Counted from the first letter of the stretch, positions 1 through 9,752 are shown. The stretch: DNA of 64,000 nt from Conchocele bisecta (GCA_029237695.1 CM055266.1:6024064-6088063), one strand, 5' to 3'. Notes: generated by a model not told the origin, from the sequence alone. Translations and numbers: made by a program.

Positions 1-85
1 CGAAGAGAATTTTAACGTATTTTTATACAGAGGGGACAAAATGAACAGTCGAGATAGTGAACATACGTGTATATGAGATAGGGCA

Positions 86-525
86 TCAAACTCCAGATAA
101 GCTGCGTATTTGCGTAAATACCCAATTAAAATTGCCAAAAACCCAATTGAAATCAGAAGTAATGAGTATCAAAAAGCAATGAGTATCAAAAAGCAATGAG
201 TATCAAAAAGCAATGAGAACAATTGTGGTATCTTTATCATGTTGCAGAAAACAATAAACAAACCACCAATATAGCATATTTTTCTTATTTTTCCATGAAA
301 ACACATCTTGGTATTTCATTAGAATTGTCTCCAAGGAGACAATTCTAATGAAATGCCAAGATATGTTTTCATTTTGAAACAAAACTATTCAATAATTGCT
401 GTCTGTTGATGTGTAAACAGTAGTGTGATTTAATTTTAACCAATTAAAATTTTGAAATACCCAATTGCTTCAGAAATGATGGAGTGAAAATACTCAATTA
501 CTAATTCCTTATCTGGAGTGCTGCC
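86..525. repeat. Foldback MITE, family A (copy 1)
   Basis: The ends carry short inverted motifs (CTCCAGATAAG at the left, CTTATCTGGAG at the right). Inside is a long near-perfect palindrome at about 296-375, centred on CTCCAAGGAG, with stem ACACATCTTGGTATTTCATT. A run of AGTATCAAAAAGCAATG is repeated three times at 163-212. Further copies lie at 1800-2141, 10547-10925 and 49262-49575. No coding capacity is visible, so this is a non-autonomous DNA element. The first 85 bases of the window contain nothing I recognise. Confidence 0.75.
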
Positions 526-667
526 TTCCCCAACAGAATAGCGAATCGTATATGATTCACACATGCTTCAGCTATTAATTATGACACATTTTTCATGTTT
601 TTTAACTGAAATAAATGTTAGTATTAGAAAAGTTACACAAACTAATAATTCTGAATGTCAAATGTAT

Positions 668-960
668 GGACCATGTGGCCGAGTGGTCTAGAGCATCGGA
701 CTGCTGATCCTACGGTTGTGGGTTTGAGCCTCACCAGAGGCAATGTATTGTGCCCTTGAGGAGGAAATTTTATCCACACTGCCACAGGTGGAAGACTCGG
801 ACCTATGACACAGTATTGAAGATGGTACGGTAGAAGACCAAGTGGGTGGGGTAATGGGATTTTTTAATATGCATTTTTTTTGGTGTCATACTCGTAGGTC
901 CGAGTCTTCCACCTGTGCACACTGCGCTTCTCTGAAACGGGGTGTTGCATTACGCATAGA
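668..960 (+). repeat. tRNA-Ser-derived SINE head joined to a foldback end
   Basis: An A-box-like TGGCCGAGTGG (676-686) and a B-box-like GGTTTGAGCC (721-730) are spaced as in a class II tRNA. The anticodon arm GGACTGCTGATCC resembles tRNA-Ser(GCU). A CCCTTGAGGAGGAAATTTTATCC segment of the kind found downstream of tRNA heads in several metazoan SINEs follows. From 783 the sequence becomes an inverted repeat (CACAGGTGGAAGACTCGG at the left, its complement near 901-917), the same terminal motif as the element at 27218-28205. It is not a functional tRNA because acceptor pairing is poor. Confidence 0.6.
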
Positions 961-1645
961 AGAAGTATTTATGTATTTATGAAATTAGGCTCATGCAGTA
1001 AAACAATTACGTGTATATTTTGGGTCGCTGGCACTGATGTACGTGTCTCTTGTAGATTGCAGCTAAAAATTGAGTTAACATGCCATGTACGAGAAATATA
1101 GAAAATGTCTCGTAATAATTAACCCATTCGAGACGGGATACAATTATAGTGGTATGGAACTTTTGAGAAAATAAATTCATATTGTCTTTCTTTGATCTCA
1201 AAATCCTGATGAGACGGTTCAAATGAGTGGTAACAACATATATACCTTTATGGAGATAGAAGCAAACTTATGTGATATTTTCAACAAAAATAATATTGTC
1301 GTTAGACTACAGTAATGGGTTAATTAACAGTTGAAGTGCAAATCAGATCTGATTTGCTACTCTTCAGGGGAAGGCAATCGATGGAGCCGTAACTGTTCTA
1401 TGGACGGTGCATATTTAATTCCCGCAAACATTATCTAGTCTGGGTAGAACAACAGGGGCGGATCTGGAGGGGGGGGGGGGTGGGTTTCGAAGAGCTCGAA
1501 AATAGGACAACCCCCTAGTTGCGAACGGTAACTCTTGCAATTACTTCCGTACAAGAGTAATTGCAAGAGTTACCTTCTCAACTAGACAACCCCCCCTGTT
1601 CCCCAAATGCTGGATCCGCCCATGAACACTGGGATTGCATTTCAG
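961..1645. other. Intron sequence with two short palindromes
   Basis: No coding segment was found. A hairpin of the family with GAGACGGTTCAAATGAGTGG occurs at about 1195-1240, related to copies at 5900, 26850, 51190 and 62510. A second palindrome at about 1527-1576 has arms GTAACTCTTGCAATTACT and its complement. A 10-base G run sits at about 1471. The segment runs into the polypyrimidine tract and AG before the first kinase exon. Confidence 0.5.
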
Positions 1646-1774
1646 AGGACGGGAGAAATCCATGCACTAAAGATCTTTGCTCAGAAACTCGGCTCAATTG
1701 GTAAACGAGAAATTGAGGCCCTGAAGACGCTCGAACATGAGAATATTGTCGCTTTTGTCGCCGAGGAAACGGAG
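1646..1774 (+). CDS. TBK1: TBK1/IKK-epsilon-like kinase, exon a (N-lobe, beta-3 lysine)
   Basis: This 43-codon exon encodes part of the kinase N-lobe of a TBK1/IKK-epsilon family Ser/Thr kinase, which acts downstream of STING, TRIF or MAVS-type adaptors to phosphorylate IRF-like factors. The peptide begins RTGEIHALKIF, where the K (codon 1670-1672) aligns with the ATP-anchoring beta-3 lysine. It continues through an alpha-C region, REIEALKTLEHENIV, closely matching the family pattern EFEVLKKLNHKNIV. The acceptor is GCATTTCAG before 1646 and the donor is GTAGGA at 1775. Both ends are phase 0. The preceding exons with the glycine-rich loop must lie left of the window. An upstream ATG at 1622 lies before the acceptor and is probably intronic. 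Confidence 0.85.
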
Positions 1775-1799
1775 GTAGGAGTTAACACAAATGATCTTA

Positions 1800-2141
1800 C
1801 ATGCAGAATCAGAAGTAGTGAGTATCAAAAAGCAATGACAAATTTGTGGTATCTTTATCATGCTACAGAAAACAACAAACAGACCACAAATATATAGCGT
1901 ATTTTCTTATTTTCCATAAAAACACATCTTGGTATTTCATTAGAATTGTCTCCAAGGAGACAATTCTAATGAAATACCAAGATGTGTTTTCATTTAGAAG
2001 CAAACTATTCAATAATTGCTGTCTCTTGATGTGTAAACAGTAGCGTGATTCTATTTTACCCTGTTAAAATTTTGTAATACCCAATTGCTTCAGAAATGAT
2101 GGAGTGACAAAACTGAATTACTAATTCCATATCTGGAGCCC
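1800..2141. repeat. Foldback MITE, family A (copy 2)
   Basis: It is highly similar to 86-525, including the palindrome around TCTCCAAGGAGA (about 1914-1994) and the right end ATATCTGGAGCCCTG. The left terminal motif is missing, so this copy is 5' truncated. It sits in the intron 25 bases after the exon a donor. Confidence 0.7.
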
Positions 2142-2183
2142 TGTTACATGGGTGGTGATATAATATGAAATTTAATTCATCAA

Positions 2184-2400
2184 CCTTTTTCACCCCTAAG
2201 TAACTGGTATAGACTCTTCCATGTAGACTTTCAAACTATTCCATTAATCAGAAAAGGGTTGTTTTTTGCCAAAATAATATCAGATATAATATAATCCACA
2301 AACAGTGCAGATCCTGATGAGACGACTCGTCGGATCATCTGGATCTTCACTGTTTGCAAACATTGTGCAAGCGGTCTGTGGTGTTGGAAGGGTTAAATAG
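2184..2400. repeat. TTAA-type MITE, family P1 (copy 1)
   Basis: The left end resembles CACCCCTAAGTAACTGG and the right end is GGAAGGGTTAA. The conserved hairpin CAGATCCTGATGAGACG...TCATCTGGATC is at about 2305-2350. Intact copies at 7903-8149 and 5543-5772 show TTAACCCTTT-like ends, suggesting piggyBac-type TTAA targeting (inference). No coding sequence is seen between 2400 and 2680 apart from AT-rich foldback sequence. Confidence 0.65.
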
Positions 2401-2680
2401 TTTACTGATTTCGTAAGAAACGCGGTTATTGTAAAATTGTTTACGCCAGTTATAAGAAACTGGTGACTATGCGAAGTTCCTTAAGAAATTAGTCAGCAAA
2501 TTTAATAAACAGAGGATCTTACATGAATGATGATTTAATATGATATTTATTAAATGAGTTTACAATTGTCAACAAGTTAAATAAAGATGATAGTAAACAA
2601 CACAATTACTAGATAGAATGGTAACAATTTTACCACTATGCCTGCTGTGTATTATTCACGTGTACCTGTGACATTCCCAG

Positions 2681-2807
2681 CTGTCCAACAGTCGGATGGT
2701 GGCCGTGATGGAATACTGCGAGAAAAGCCTCTACAGCATGTTGATGGAGCCTGAAAACCGATATGGACTGAGTGAGGACGAATTCCTTCGCTTCTTCACA
2801 CACATGG
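2681..2807 (+). CDS. TBK1: TBK1/IKK-epsilon-like kinase, exon b (hinge)
   Basis: The exon covers beta-5, the hinge and alpha-D. The peptide contains MVAVMEYCEKSLYSML followed by EPENRYGLSEDEFLRFF, matching the family's hinge LIMEFCPCGSLYTVL and the characteristic EPSNAYGLPESEFL. The acceptor is ACATTCCCAG ending at 2680 and the donor is GTATGT at 2808. It begins in phase 0 and ends after one base of a codon, which the next exon completes as GTT (Val). The intron that follows begins with donor-like repeats (see 2805-2880). Confidence 0.85.
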
Positions 2808-2880
2808 GTATGTAGCCAGGGGTTGGGTACGTAGCGGGGGCTGGGTATGTATGGCATGGGGTTTGTAGCATGGGGCAGGC
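2805..2880 (+). repeat. Short tandem repeat built from the splice-donor sequence
   Basis: Starting at the exon b donor, a motif GGGTATGTAGC recurs with variation three to four times (GGGTATGTAGC, GGGTACGTAGC, GGGTATGTATGGC, GGTTTGTAGC), spaced about 19 bases. Each copy except the last keeps a usable-looking GTATGT or GTACGT. No coding role is apparent. Confidence 0.55.
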
Positions 2881-3071
2881 ACGGACACCAGTGCTATTGT
2901 CTGGTCGGTGCTCTCTGACTATGTCTTGGACACCATTTATTTGGGGAAACACACACAAATATATTGTTTCCCTACGACAGTGAGCGTGTCAATATCTAGG
3001 ACTATTATGGAAGTACTGGTTTAATCACAATAACAAGGTATTTGGATACAATTTGTTTTGGGAAACCACTA

Positions 3072-3736
3072 TTTATACCCCCGCAACGAGTTGTTGGGGG
3101 GTATACTGGAGTCGGGTTGTCCGTGCGTCCGTCCGTCCGTCCGCCGTCACTAAACTTAACATCAGAGAAATATTGTTATAACTTCTATTTCGTTGATCTA
3201 AAATTCTTAATAATTCACACATGCATTCCTGTAAGGCTCTACTACCATGCTGTGCCAAATCCATGACCGTTCAAACCCCGCTGATCCTAAGGTCAAGGTC
3301 AAATACTTAGTCTCTTTACAAAACTTAACATCAGAGAAATATTTTTATAACTTTTATTTCCTTCATCAAAAATTCTTAATATTTCACCCATGCATTCTTC
3401 TAAGGCTCTACTATCATGCTGTGACAAACCCATAACCGTCCAACCCCCGCTGATCCGAAGGTCAAGGTCACATACTTAGTCTCTCCACAAAACTTAACAT
3501 CAGAGAAATCTGTTATAACTTCTATTTCCTTCATCGAAAATTCTTAATATTTCACCCATGCATTCTTCTAAGGCTCTACTATCATGCTGTGACAAACCCA
3601 TAACCGTCCAACCCCGCTGATCCCTAGGTCAAGGTCACAGGCCCACAGACTTGGAAAATATGTACATATTTCGTTTTAGGGGTACCTGGGCCCACGCGGT
3701 ATTCCGTAAGTATCACTTACTGACAAATCTAGTTAT
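3072..3736 (-). mobile_element. Helitron-like non-autonomous element with tandem core (minus orientation)
   Basis: On the - strand the element starts ACTAGATTTGTCA at 3736, followed at once by the palindrome GTAAGTGATACTTAC and the motif GAATACCGCG. It ends at about 3072 with a hairpin whose stem is TATACCCCC/GGGGGTATA, preceded by a (GGAC)n microsatellite. The core (about 3150-3640) is a ~165 bp unit repeated about three times, each with AGGTCAAGGTCA. This is the window's recurrent Helitron-like plan, with a start tag, subterminal hairpin, tandem core, microsatellite and terminal hairpin. No ORF of substance is present. Confidence 0.6.
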
Positions 3737-4345
3737 ACCCTCGCAATGAGTTGTGGGTGGGGGGGGTATACTGGAGTCCGGTTGACCGTCCGTCCGTCTG
3801 TGCATCCGTCTGGGCACACATTAGGGTACTTATGGGGTAGGGGGCGTGTCTAAGACAATGGGTTAGGGTTAGAACACAATGGAACTTAATCCGTACCCCG
3901 TAAGCCTATTGTGTCTTACGGGGTATTTCCTTTGATCTTTTATATAGCAAGTACCCCCTAAGGTCCGAAATGTAAGTTCGTCCGTCCGTCCGTCCGTCAC
4001 TAAACTTAACATCAGAGAAATATTGTTACAATATTTCACACATGCATTCCTGTAAGGCTCTACTACCATGCTGTGCCAAATCCATGGCCGTCCAACCCCC
4101 GCTGATTCCAAGGTCAAGGTCAAATACTTAGTCTCTTTACAAAACTTAACATCAGAGAAATAAGTTATAACTTCTATTTCCTTCATTGAAAATTCTTAAT
4201 ATTTCACTTGTGCATTCCTCTAACGTTGTACTATCATGCTGTAACAAATCTACGACCGTCCAACCCCCGCTGGATCAAGGTCAAGGTCACTTACTTAGTC
4301 TCTTTACAAAACTTAACATCAGAGGAATATGTTATAACTTCTATT
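3737..4345 (-). mobile_element. Second Helitron-like element, inserted head-to-tail
   Basis: Its 3' hairpin (ATACCCCCCC...GAGGGTATA on the - strand) ends directly against the ACTAGA start of the neighbour at 3736. A second microsatellite (GTCC)n at 3985-4000 is followed by the same ~165 bp core units. The 5' end is not clear and may be lost in the palindrome at 4385-4512. Confidence 0.45.
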
Positions 4346-4384
4346 TCTTTCATCGAAAATGTAACAATAACTTTCCACCATGTC

Positions 4385-4512
4385 CAGTATCATAGCCCTC
4401 GGGAACTGTTTGAACCCGCGGTCTACGGCCTTGGTGTTCAAACAGTTCCCTCTTGCCACAGCAAACATATACCCACGGCTGGATATTGTCGAACCTTATA
4501 TTCAACGATGGC
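4385..4512. repeat. Palindrome, family G (copy 1)
   Basis: Arms GGGAACTGTTTGAAC and GTTCAAACAGTTCCC surround a GC-rich centre with CGGTCTACGGCC. Outer arms match GTCCAGCCGTGGGTA-type sequence. Three better copies occur at 50640-51490. Confidence 0.65.
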
Positions 4513-4697
4513 TGGTGGTTGACCCTAACCATTAGTTAGAATTATATTATATTGTCTACTGTTTATGTTTTACGTTCCCTTATTTGTTTAGCATACCATA
4601 TACTTGTACATTATTTCACGATAGTTAGCTCACCTGGTTGAATAAATGGTATATGATTATCAGTAGATCGAGGCTGAAATGTTGCGTGTATTTCCAG

Positions 4698-4788
4698 TTA
4701 ACGGCATGAAGCACCTGCGAGAGCACGGATTTCTCCACCGAGACATAAAACCTGGCAATATCCTGCTGGCCCAGGATGATGACGGCAG
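4698..4788 (+). CDS. TBK1: TBK1/IKK-epsilon-like kinase, exon c (catalytic loop)
   Basis: The exon encodes the catalytic loop. [20 protein letters not shown] carries the HRD aspartate, the catalytic-loop lysine and the asparagine that binds magnesium, and matches the family's [20 protein letters not shown]. The acceptor is TATTTCCAG ending at 4697 and the donor is GTATAT at 4789. Two bases at the start complete the Val codon from exon b, and the exon ends with AG, completed by T in exon d to give Ser. All catalytic residues expected here are intact. Confidence 0.9.
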
Positions 4789-4797
4789 GTATATATG

Positions 4798-5155
4798 AAA
4801 TACAGTACAGTACACTACAATACAATTGATATACTATCCAATATAATATGATACAACACAATACAATATAATATGATACACCACAATACAATATAATACA
4901 ATACAATCCAATTTAATACAATATAATATGATACAACACAATACAATATAATACAATACAATCCAATTTAATACAATATAATATGATACAACACAATACA
5001 ATATAATACAATACAATACAATTTAATACAATATAATATGATACACCACAATACAATATAATACAATACAATCCAATTTAATACAATATAATATGATACA
5101 CCACAATACAATATAATACAATACAATCCAATTTAATACAATATAATATGATACA
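4798..5155. repeat. AT-rich minisatellite, ~55 bp unit
   Basis: The unit is built from AATACAATATAAT words and repeats about six times, with GATACAACAC or GATACACCAC marking each unit. It begins about 10 bases after the exon c donor. The minus-strand ORFs across it are repeat artefacts. From 5156 to 5540 there is AT-rich intron with no recognised feature. Confidence 0.85.
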
Positions 5156-5542
5156 CTGATTTCATAAGATATGAGGCTATGTCGAGTTTCTTATGAACAA
5201 GTTTAAATTTCATATTAAATCATTACAAATGTTATATTCTATTTATTGCATAAGCTCATCATAATAATTTGAAGCCATTTGCATATTTAGTATGCTAGTG
5301 TATTATGATTTTTATTTCACTGTGTTATTAAACTGTGAAAGCCCAATTCATGCAATATAATTTGTTACTGATCAGTGTGTTTCAGTCAAAGCATAATGGA
5401 TTACCTGATAACATTGAGAGCAGAAACTCTTTTAACTGAAACGGTTTTGTGATTTTTAATTTGTATGAGTTTCTCTGTAAGTTGGCTGTTATTATAATGT
5501 ATGTTCATCCGGGTATGGAAGGTGTTTGAGCCAATTCCCACC

Positions 5543-5772
5543 CTTAAACCTTTCAACCCTAAGGAACTGGAATGGACTGTGATATGCTAATGCTCCGACC
5601 AATCCAATGGTCACAAAATGATTTTCAGATTCGTCCATTTATGAAAAAGGGGTGTTTTTCTCAAAAATATTAAAATTACTTTCACAAAGTGCAGATCCTG
5701 ATGAGACGGCTCATCTGGATCTGCACTTTTTGCATAAACCGATATAGCGGGATTTCGGGTTCAAAGGGTTAA
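5543..5772. repeat. TTAA-type MITE, family P1 (copy 2)
   Basis: It starts near CTTTCAACCCTAAGGAACTGG and ends GTTCAAAGGGTTAA. The internal hairpin CAGATCCTGATGAGACGG...CATCTGGATCTG lies at about 5692-5727. It contains the conserved tract GATTTTCAGATTCGTCC seen in every full P1 copy. Confidence 0.7.
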
Positions 5773-6030
5773 GTATAAGCCGAATAAATTAATTTATGTT
5801 CATGATTGCAAAACACGCATCCTTCATCCTCAATCGTGGAACCTCTCTAACCAATCACACGCTGAAGATAAACCCTTTATCTAACAGATTTTTCTATGTG
5901 TATAGTGTAACCACTCAGTGAGACAGTTCTAATGAGTGGTCACATCATATACTTTCAGTGAAAAATAATAATTAATTAAATGTCGCAAAGCAACGATTCC
6001 CCTTCATGATGTTGCATGTTTTATTTCCAG
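5773..6030. other. Intron sequence with a palindrome
   Basis: A hairpin at about 5905-5960 has arms of the CCACTCA...TGAGTGGTCAC type, shared with 26850-26935 and 62508-62560. The remainder is AT-rich and leads into TTATTTCCAG, the acceptor of the next exon. Confidence 0.45.
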
Positions 6031-6121
6031 TTATATCTACAAGCTGTCGGACTTCGGCACAGCGAAGCCAGTGATGGAAACAGAACTTTTTCAGTCACTC
6101 GTCGGAACAGAAGAATATTTA
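6031..6121 (+). CDS. TBK1: TBK1/IKK-epsilon-like kinase, exon d (DFG, activation loop)
   Basis: The exon encodes YKLSDFGTAKPV followed by the activation loop ELFQSLVGTEEYL. The DFG aspartate is present. The serine in FQSLVGTEEYL aligns with the activating Ser172 of human TBK1 (family FVSLYGTEEYL), so loop-phosphorylation control is probably conserved. The acceptor is TTATTTCCAG at 6030 and the donor is GTATGT at 6122. One leading base completes a Ser codon with exon c, and the exon ends in phase 0. A TTTA-repeat foldback begins within 15 bases of the donor. Confidence 0.9.
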
Positions 6122-6841
6122 GTATGTACTAATTATTTATTTATTTATTTATTAAACTCGTTAACTCGGCATAGCCTCGTTTCTTATGAAATCAGTAAAC
6201 TCGTTTAATAAATATCATATTAAATAGTCACTCATGTAAGATATTTCTGTAGGGAGATTTGAAAATCTCTGTTCGCTCGTTCGGAAGCAGGTCGGATCTT
6301 ATGACATGCGGATGAGGTTTGGAACAGTCGGAACACACACGTTTCATACGGTTTGGTCGGACTGCCGTTTGGTTTGTTCGATCCCAGCCATCATCTCACC
6401 AGTACAAAATGTATCGCCCTAGCATTGCACCAGTATCCCATCCGCTGTAATCGTTCTTGGATGGCATTTGGTGAGCGTTCAGTCCAAATCCTGCTTGTAC
6501 TAAACGACACCTGTCCGCACTCTACCAGTACCCCACCCGGTGTATACTCATATATCCACACCCAGTCCGATCAAAACTATAACTGGACGAAGCGCACAGA
6601 AGGGAACTAGGCGGATGCTGGGGGCATACCTTTTGGTCGGATGGGCAATGGATGGAACTTCAAATTATGCTAGATACTGACCGTTTCGCCACATTTTGGT
6701 CGGATCGAGGTCGGATAGAGAAACGGAGCAGTGGGACTAGACTATAACCTTGCCTGATAAACCTGATAAACCTGATAAACCTGATATCAAAAGTAATTTA
6801 CATTATCATTCTCCATTTTACATTGTCTGTCAATGTTGCAG
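6122..6841. other. Intron with foldback and unrecognised GTCGG-rich stretch
   Basis: At 6135-6240 a loose inverted repeat has ATTAAACTCG and CGTTTAATAAATATC arms, related to 2408-2550. The stretch 6241-6760 has recurrent TCGGA words (GGTCGGA, AGTCGGAA) and no coding support. Just before the next exon GATAAACCT is repeated three times. The acceptor AATGTTGCAG closes the intron. Confidence 0.4.
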
Positions 6842-6999
6842 CACCCAGATATATTCAAGGCGGCATTTATTGACAATGGGATGAAGCGACAGTTTGATGC
6901 GGCTGCCGATCTATGGAGTCTGGGCGCGACCCTATATCATGCGGCAACGGGAAAGGTTCCATTCCAGCCATACAGTGGGAGGCATGACAGACGCGTCAT
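6842..6999 (+). CDS. TBK1: TBK1/IKK-epsilon-like kinase, exon e (C-lobe, DxWSxG)
   Basis: The exon begins HPDIFKAAFIDN, continuing the P+1 loop from GTEEYL in exon d, and includes the C-lobe motif ADLWSLGATLYHAATG, a near match to the family's VDLWSIGVTFYHAATG. I place the donor at GTATGT (7000), inside the open frame, because this gives phase 2 and exon f supplies the G that makes ATG (Met). The open frame running on past 7000 enters a dispersed repeat and loses similarity. The acceptor AG is 6840-6841. Confidence 0.88.
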
Positions 7000-7004
7000 G
7001 TATG

Positions 7005-7160
7005 TTATGTTTAGGTCGTACGACATTTGTGGCTGTGACTGGAGAAATGGGGCTTACGGGTTTTGCGACCAGTGTAGATCCAGATCAGCCTGTGCATCCA
7101 CACAGTCTGATCAGGATCTTCACTGTTCGCCATTCCATCATTGAATCACCCGTTATTCTT
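7005..7160. repeat. Dispersed hairpin repeat (GGAGAAATGGGG family)
   Basis: GTGACTGGAGAAATGGGGCT and GACCAGTGTAGATCCAGATC recur at 50250-50410 and 62275-62345. A loose hairpin pairs GTGTAGATCCAGATCAG with CTGATCAGGATCTTCAC. The longest ORF here joins exon e to this repeat and is not a real reading frame. Nothing else is recognised from 7160 to 7661. Confidence 0.55.
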
Positions 7161-7661
7161 CCAACAAGGAATACAGATCGTTTTCAGGCTACAGGAGTGT
7201 TCTTTTTACTCAGGAGCTACACTGGTCACAAATCACATAAGCCCCATTTCTCTACTCACATTTGTGGCACATATTTCTATTGTCTTTCTGATTTAACACT
7301 TTCACCCCTAAATTCCGGAATTTTACTTTTCTTTGGCCAGTGATGAAAAATTTAACACTTACAATGCTAACTTAAATTATAAAATAATATATAAAAAATA
7401 TATTCTGAATGGACTGAAACTATTAAAATGTTTATACGATGAATAGTTCTGTCGATATTTAGATTTTAGGCCTGTGTGGTATAGCCATGTCACATAAACT
7501 GGCTAGTGTTTTAAACAGACAAGTGCATACCGGGTTTCACAAGATTTCGCGTTGTTTCATATCCTCTTGTAACTTACGTCCTTGATTGTAGGTTTGATAT
7601 TTGTAAGTATCTGTAAGATTAGATAAGAGATTAGCTATCAGAGCGAGTCTGTATGTTGTAG

Positions 7662-7772
7662 GTTTGAGATGATAGCGAGGAAGGAATTTGGTGTCATTAG
7701 CGGGGAGCAACACACCCAGGGTGGGCAGGTCATCTGGGCCCGGAAATTGCCATCCACGTGTAGAATATCAAG
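7662..7772 (+). CDS. TBK1: TBK1/IKK-epsilon-like kinase, exon f (C-lobe insert)
   Basis: This 111-base exon is easily missed because it lacks a long ORF. After one G that completes Met from exon e, it encodes FEMIARKEFGVISGEQ then QVIWARKLPSTCRIS. These follow the family pattern YKIITGKPSGAISGVQ then PIDWSGDMPVSCSLS. The acceptor is TATGTTGTAG ending at 7661 and the donor is GTGAAT at 7773. It ends in AG, which exon g completes with A as Arg. Both junction phases fit. Confidence 0.85.
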
Positions 7773-7902
7773 GTGAATATATGAGTCGCAGTTGAAGGGG
7801 TGAGCGTGCCACGAGATGACCACGACAAGTTCTGTTTTCTGTCATATCCCATGACTTGTAAACATGCAATTGTATCTAGTTTAACCTATTGTTTGATACT
7901 GT

Positions 7903-8149
7903 TTAACCCTTTCAACTCCACAGGCCTGTATAATGGTATTGGCAAAAAGTGTAGACCCAGATGAGCCGGCTCGTTGCGAGCCGTCTCATCAGGATCTGCA
8001 CTTTTTGCACATAATTTTCATATTTTTGAAAACAAAAACACCCCCTTATCATATTTTGACTAGTCTGAAAATCATTTTGTGACAAAGTGATTGGTCCAGA
8101 AATTAACATATATAAATCCATTCCAGTTACCTAGGGGTGAAAGGTTTAA
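7903..8149. repeat. TTAA-type MITE, family P1 (copy 3, best preserved)
   Basis: The element is bounded by TTAA on both sides, with TTAACCCTTTCAACTCC at the left and GGGTGAAAGGTTTAA at the right. The internal stem-loop AGATGAGCCGGCTCGTTGCG...CATCAGGATCTGCAC lies at about 7950-8003. A TTAA target with CCCTTT-like termini is the piggyBac pattern (established for that superfamily; assignment here is inference). Confidence 0.75.
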
Positions 8150-8344
8150 AGTAAGGGGTCAGAGGACAAACAGTGCTCCCTCATGGAGTTGACCCCTTAT
8201 TCCAGAGACCACTGAATTATTTACAACCACAGGTGATGGTAAAAAATATCTGATAGTGTCTCATTGTATAAATATTAATAATATACTATATACAACGGCA
8301 GACATTGAGAAACAGGTGACGAGGTCTGTGGAGTAAGGGAGCTA

Positions 8345-8585
8345 ACTCTCTTGTGGCAATTTGATTGGTTGACGCTGAGCTGAATGTTCCAGTTCAACCA
8401 ATCAAGCTGTTGGCTTTTGATTTCAAAATAACAAAGGCTTCAATTGGTTGATGCTGAGCTCAATGTTCAAGTTCAACTAATCAAGTTGTTGGCTTTTGAT
8501 ATCCAAATAACAAACACTTCAATTGGTTGACACAGAGCTGAGAGTTCCAGTTCAACGAGTCAAGTTGTTAACTTTTCAGCTCAAA
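8345..8585. repeat. Tandem repeat, ~88 bp unit
   Basis: Two and a half units of TTGATTGGTTGACGCTGAGC...GTTCCAGTTCAACCAATCAAG...TTGTTGGCTTTTGAT occur. Each unit holds an internal inverted repeat, ATTGGTTGA with TCAACCAAT. No coding sequence is seen from 8150 to 8660. Confidence 0.65.
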
Positions 8586-8654
8586 TGACAATCATATGCC
8601 CAATAAAAGTGACCATGGGACATCTGCATTCAGCATTCAGCATTCAGCATCTGC

Positions 8655-9085
8655 ACAATTAATTAAACAGCTAAGGTCATTTAAGGCCGTGTCAATGGGT
8701 TTAGTACTAAATCCCATATATTACCTGTACAAGTACATGTACATGTTCAACTACATGTACAAATGGGGAGAAAATCCCAAAATCAGAACTGAATATTTAC
8801 AATAACAAAACTATATATTCAGCCCTGAAATCAGAATAATCCTGATCTGATGCCAGGTCCTCGCCACACCAGAATCACTTGGCCCCTTCCAAAAGCAGTA
8901 GGATCAGTAATAATCTTGCTACTTTTATAATGGGCAATAACCCAATTCAACTCCCAGGTAACTAAAGAGCCAAAGATAAAAACGTACCTGAGGGCCAAAC
9001 CAGGCAAATCGTGATTCCTATAAGGAGGAACCCATACAGTTAATTTAATCCGTCTCATTCGCCCGACCACCACCCACTTAATTAT
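8655..9085. repeat. Dispersed repeat, family D (copy 1)
   Basis: It contains AACAGCTAAGGTCATTTAAG, the tract CCCAAAATCAGAACTGAATA, TTCAGCCCTGAAATCAGAAT and CCAGGTCCTCGCCACACC, all shared in order with 26112-26520, 33503-33895, 36378-36775 and 56160-56540. Better copies carry a B-box-like GGTTCGATCCC, so a tRNA-derived SINE ancestry is possible. Confidence 0.65.
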
Positions 9086-9099
9086 TGTACATAGTATAA

Positions 9100-9460
9100 T
9101 TCCAGGACAAAAATATTTACACAATTCCCTAACATTTGATTGGCTCATAGCAAGTCTCTGTCCAAAATTTATATCCCAGTAAACTCCCACGCCGAACTAC
9201 TTTCCATAACTGTGAGGCGCAGTTAAAATAATTCTTAAGAAAACTGAAAATAAACACATTTTCTTGATGAATTTATTTCAAATGCTGGAATTATAAGGAA
9301 TGAATGGTCTTTTTTGTGGAATTTATCGGGGATATAAACTTGGAAAAGTTGCGCGAATACTGGACGAGGCCTTCCGGCCTTCGTCCAGTATTCCACGACT
9401 TTTCCAAGTTTATACCCCGATAAATTCCACAAAAAGGCCATTCATTCCTATAGTATATGA
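9100..9460. repeat. Foldback element, family F (copy 1)
   Basis: A palindrome at about 9298-9450 has arms GGGATATAAACTTGGAAAAG and its complement around GGCCTTCCGGCCTTCG. Flanking sequence AAACACATTTTCTTGATGAA is shared. An inverted second copy lies at 34340-34690. Confidence 0.7.
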
Positions 9461-9529
9461 AGAATAATATCAACCACCAATGAACACCAATGAAATCACA
9501 GTTCACAAAAACAATAATACTGATAACTG

Positions 9530-9752
9530 TTAACCCTTACAACACTATCTTAATTTTTTGTCGTCTGCTGTTTATTTTCTATTTTCCATTTTTATCATCA
9601 AAAACATGCTTTGACAGCACCTTAGAATAATTAACAACATGCTTTGACAGCACTTCAGGAAGTGCTGTCAAACCATGTTTTTATTGAGAAATAAGGCAAA
9701 ATATAAAAGCAACATCAGACGACAATTGTTGTGTGTAGCGGTCTAAGGGTTA
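9530..9752. repeat. TTAA-type MITE, family P2 (copy 1)
   Basis: It is bounded by TTAACCCTTACAA and CTAAGGGTTAA. The subterminal tract GTCGTCTGCTGTTTATTTTC is mirrored near the right end. The central stem is AACATGCTTTGACAGCAC, here with a short duplication. Other copies are at 29046-29258, 33239-33453, 39128-39327 and 55134-55337. Confidence 0.75.

Noticed and set aside
3042..4532. Short ORFs in the 3-4.5 kb segment
   Set aside because: They follow the ~165 bp repeat units of Helitron-like cores, recurring with each unit, and show no protein similarity.
4625..5016. Tyr/Ile/Cys-rich minus-strand ORFs
   Set aside because: They are frames of the AATACAATATAAT minisatellite.
6894..7343. 149-residue + strand ORF overlapping exon e
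   Set aside because: It is in a different frame from the kinase sequence and runs through a dispersed hairpin repeat.
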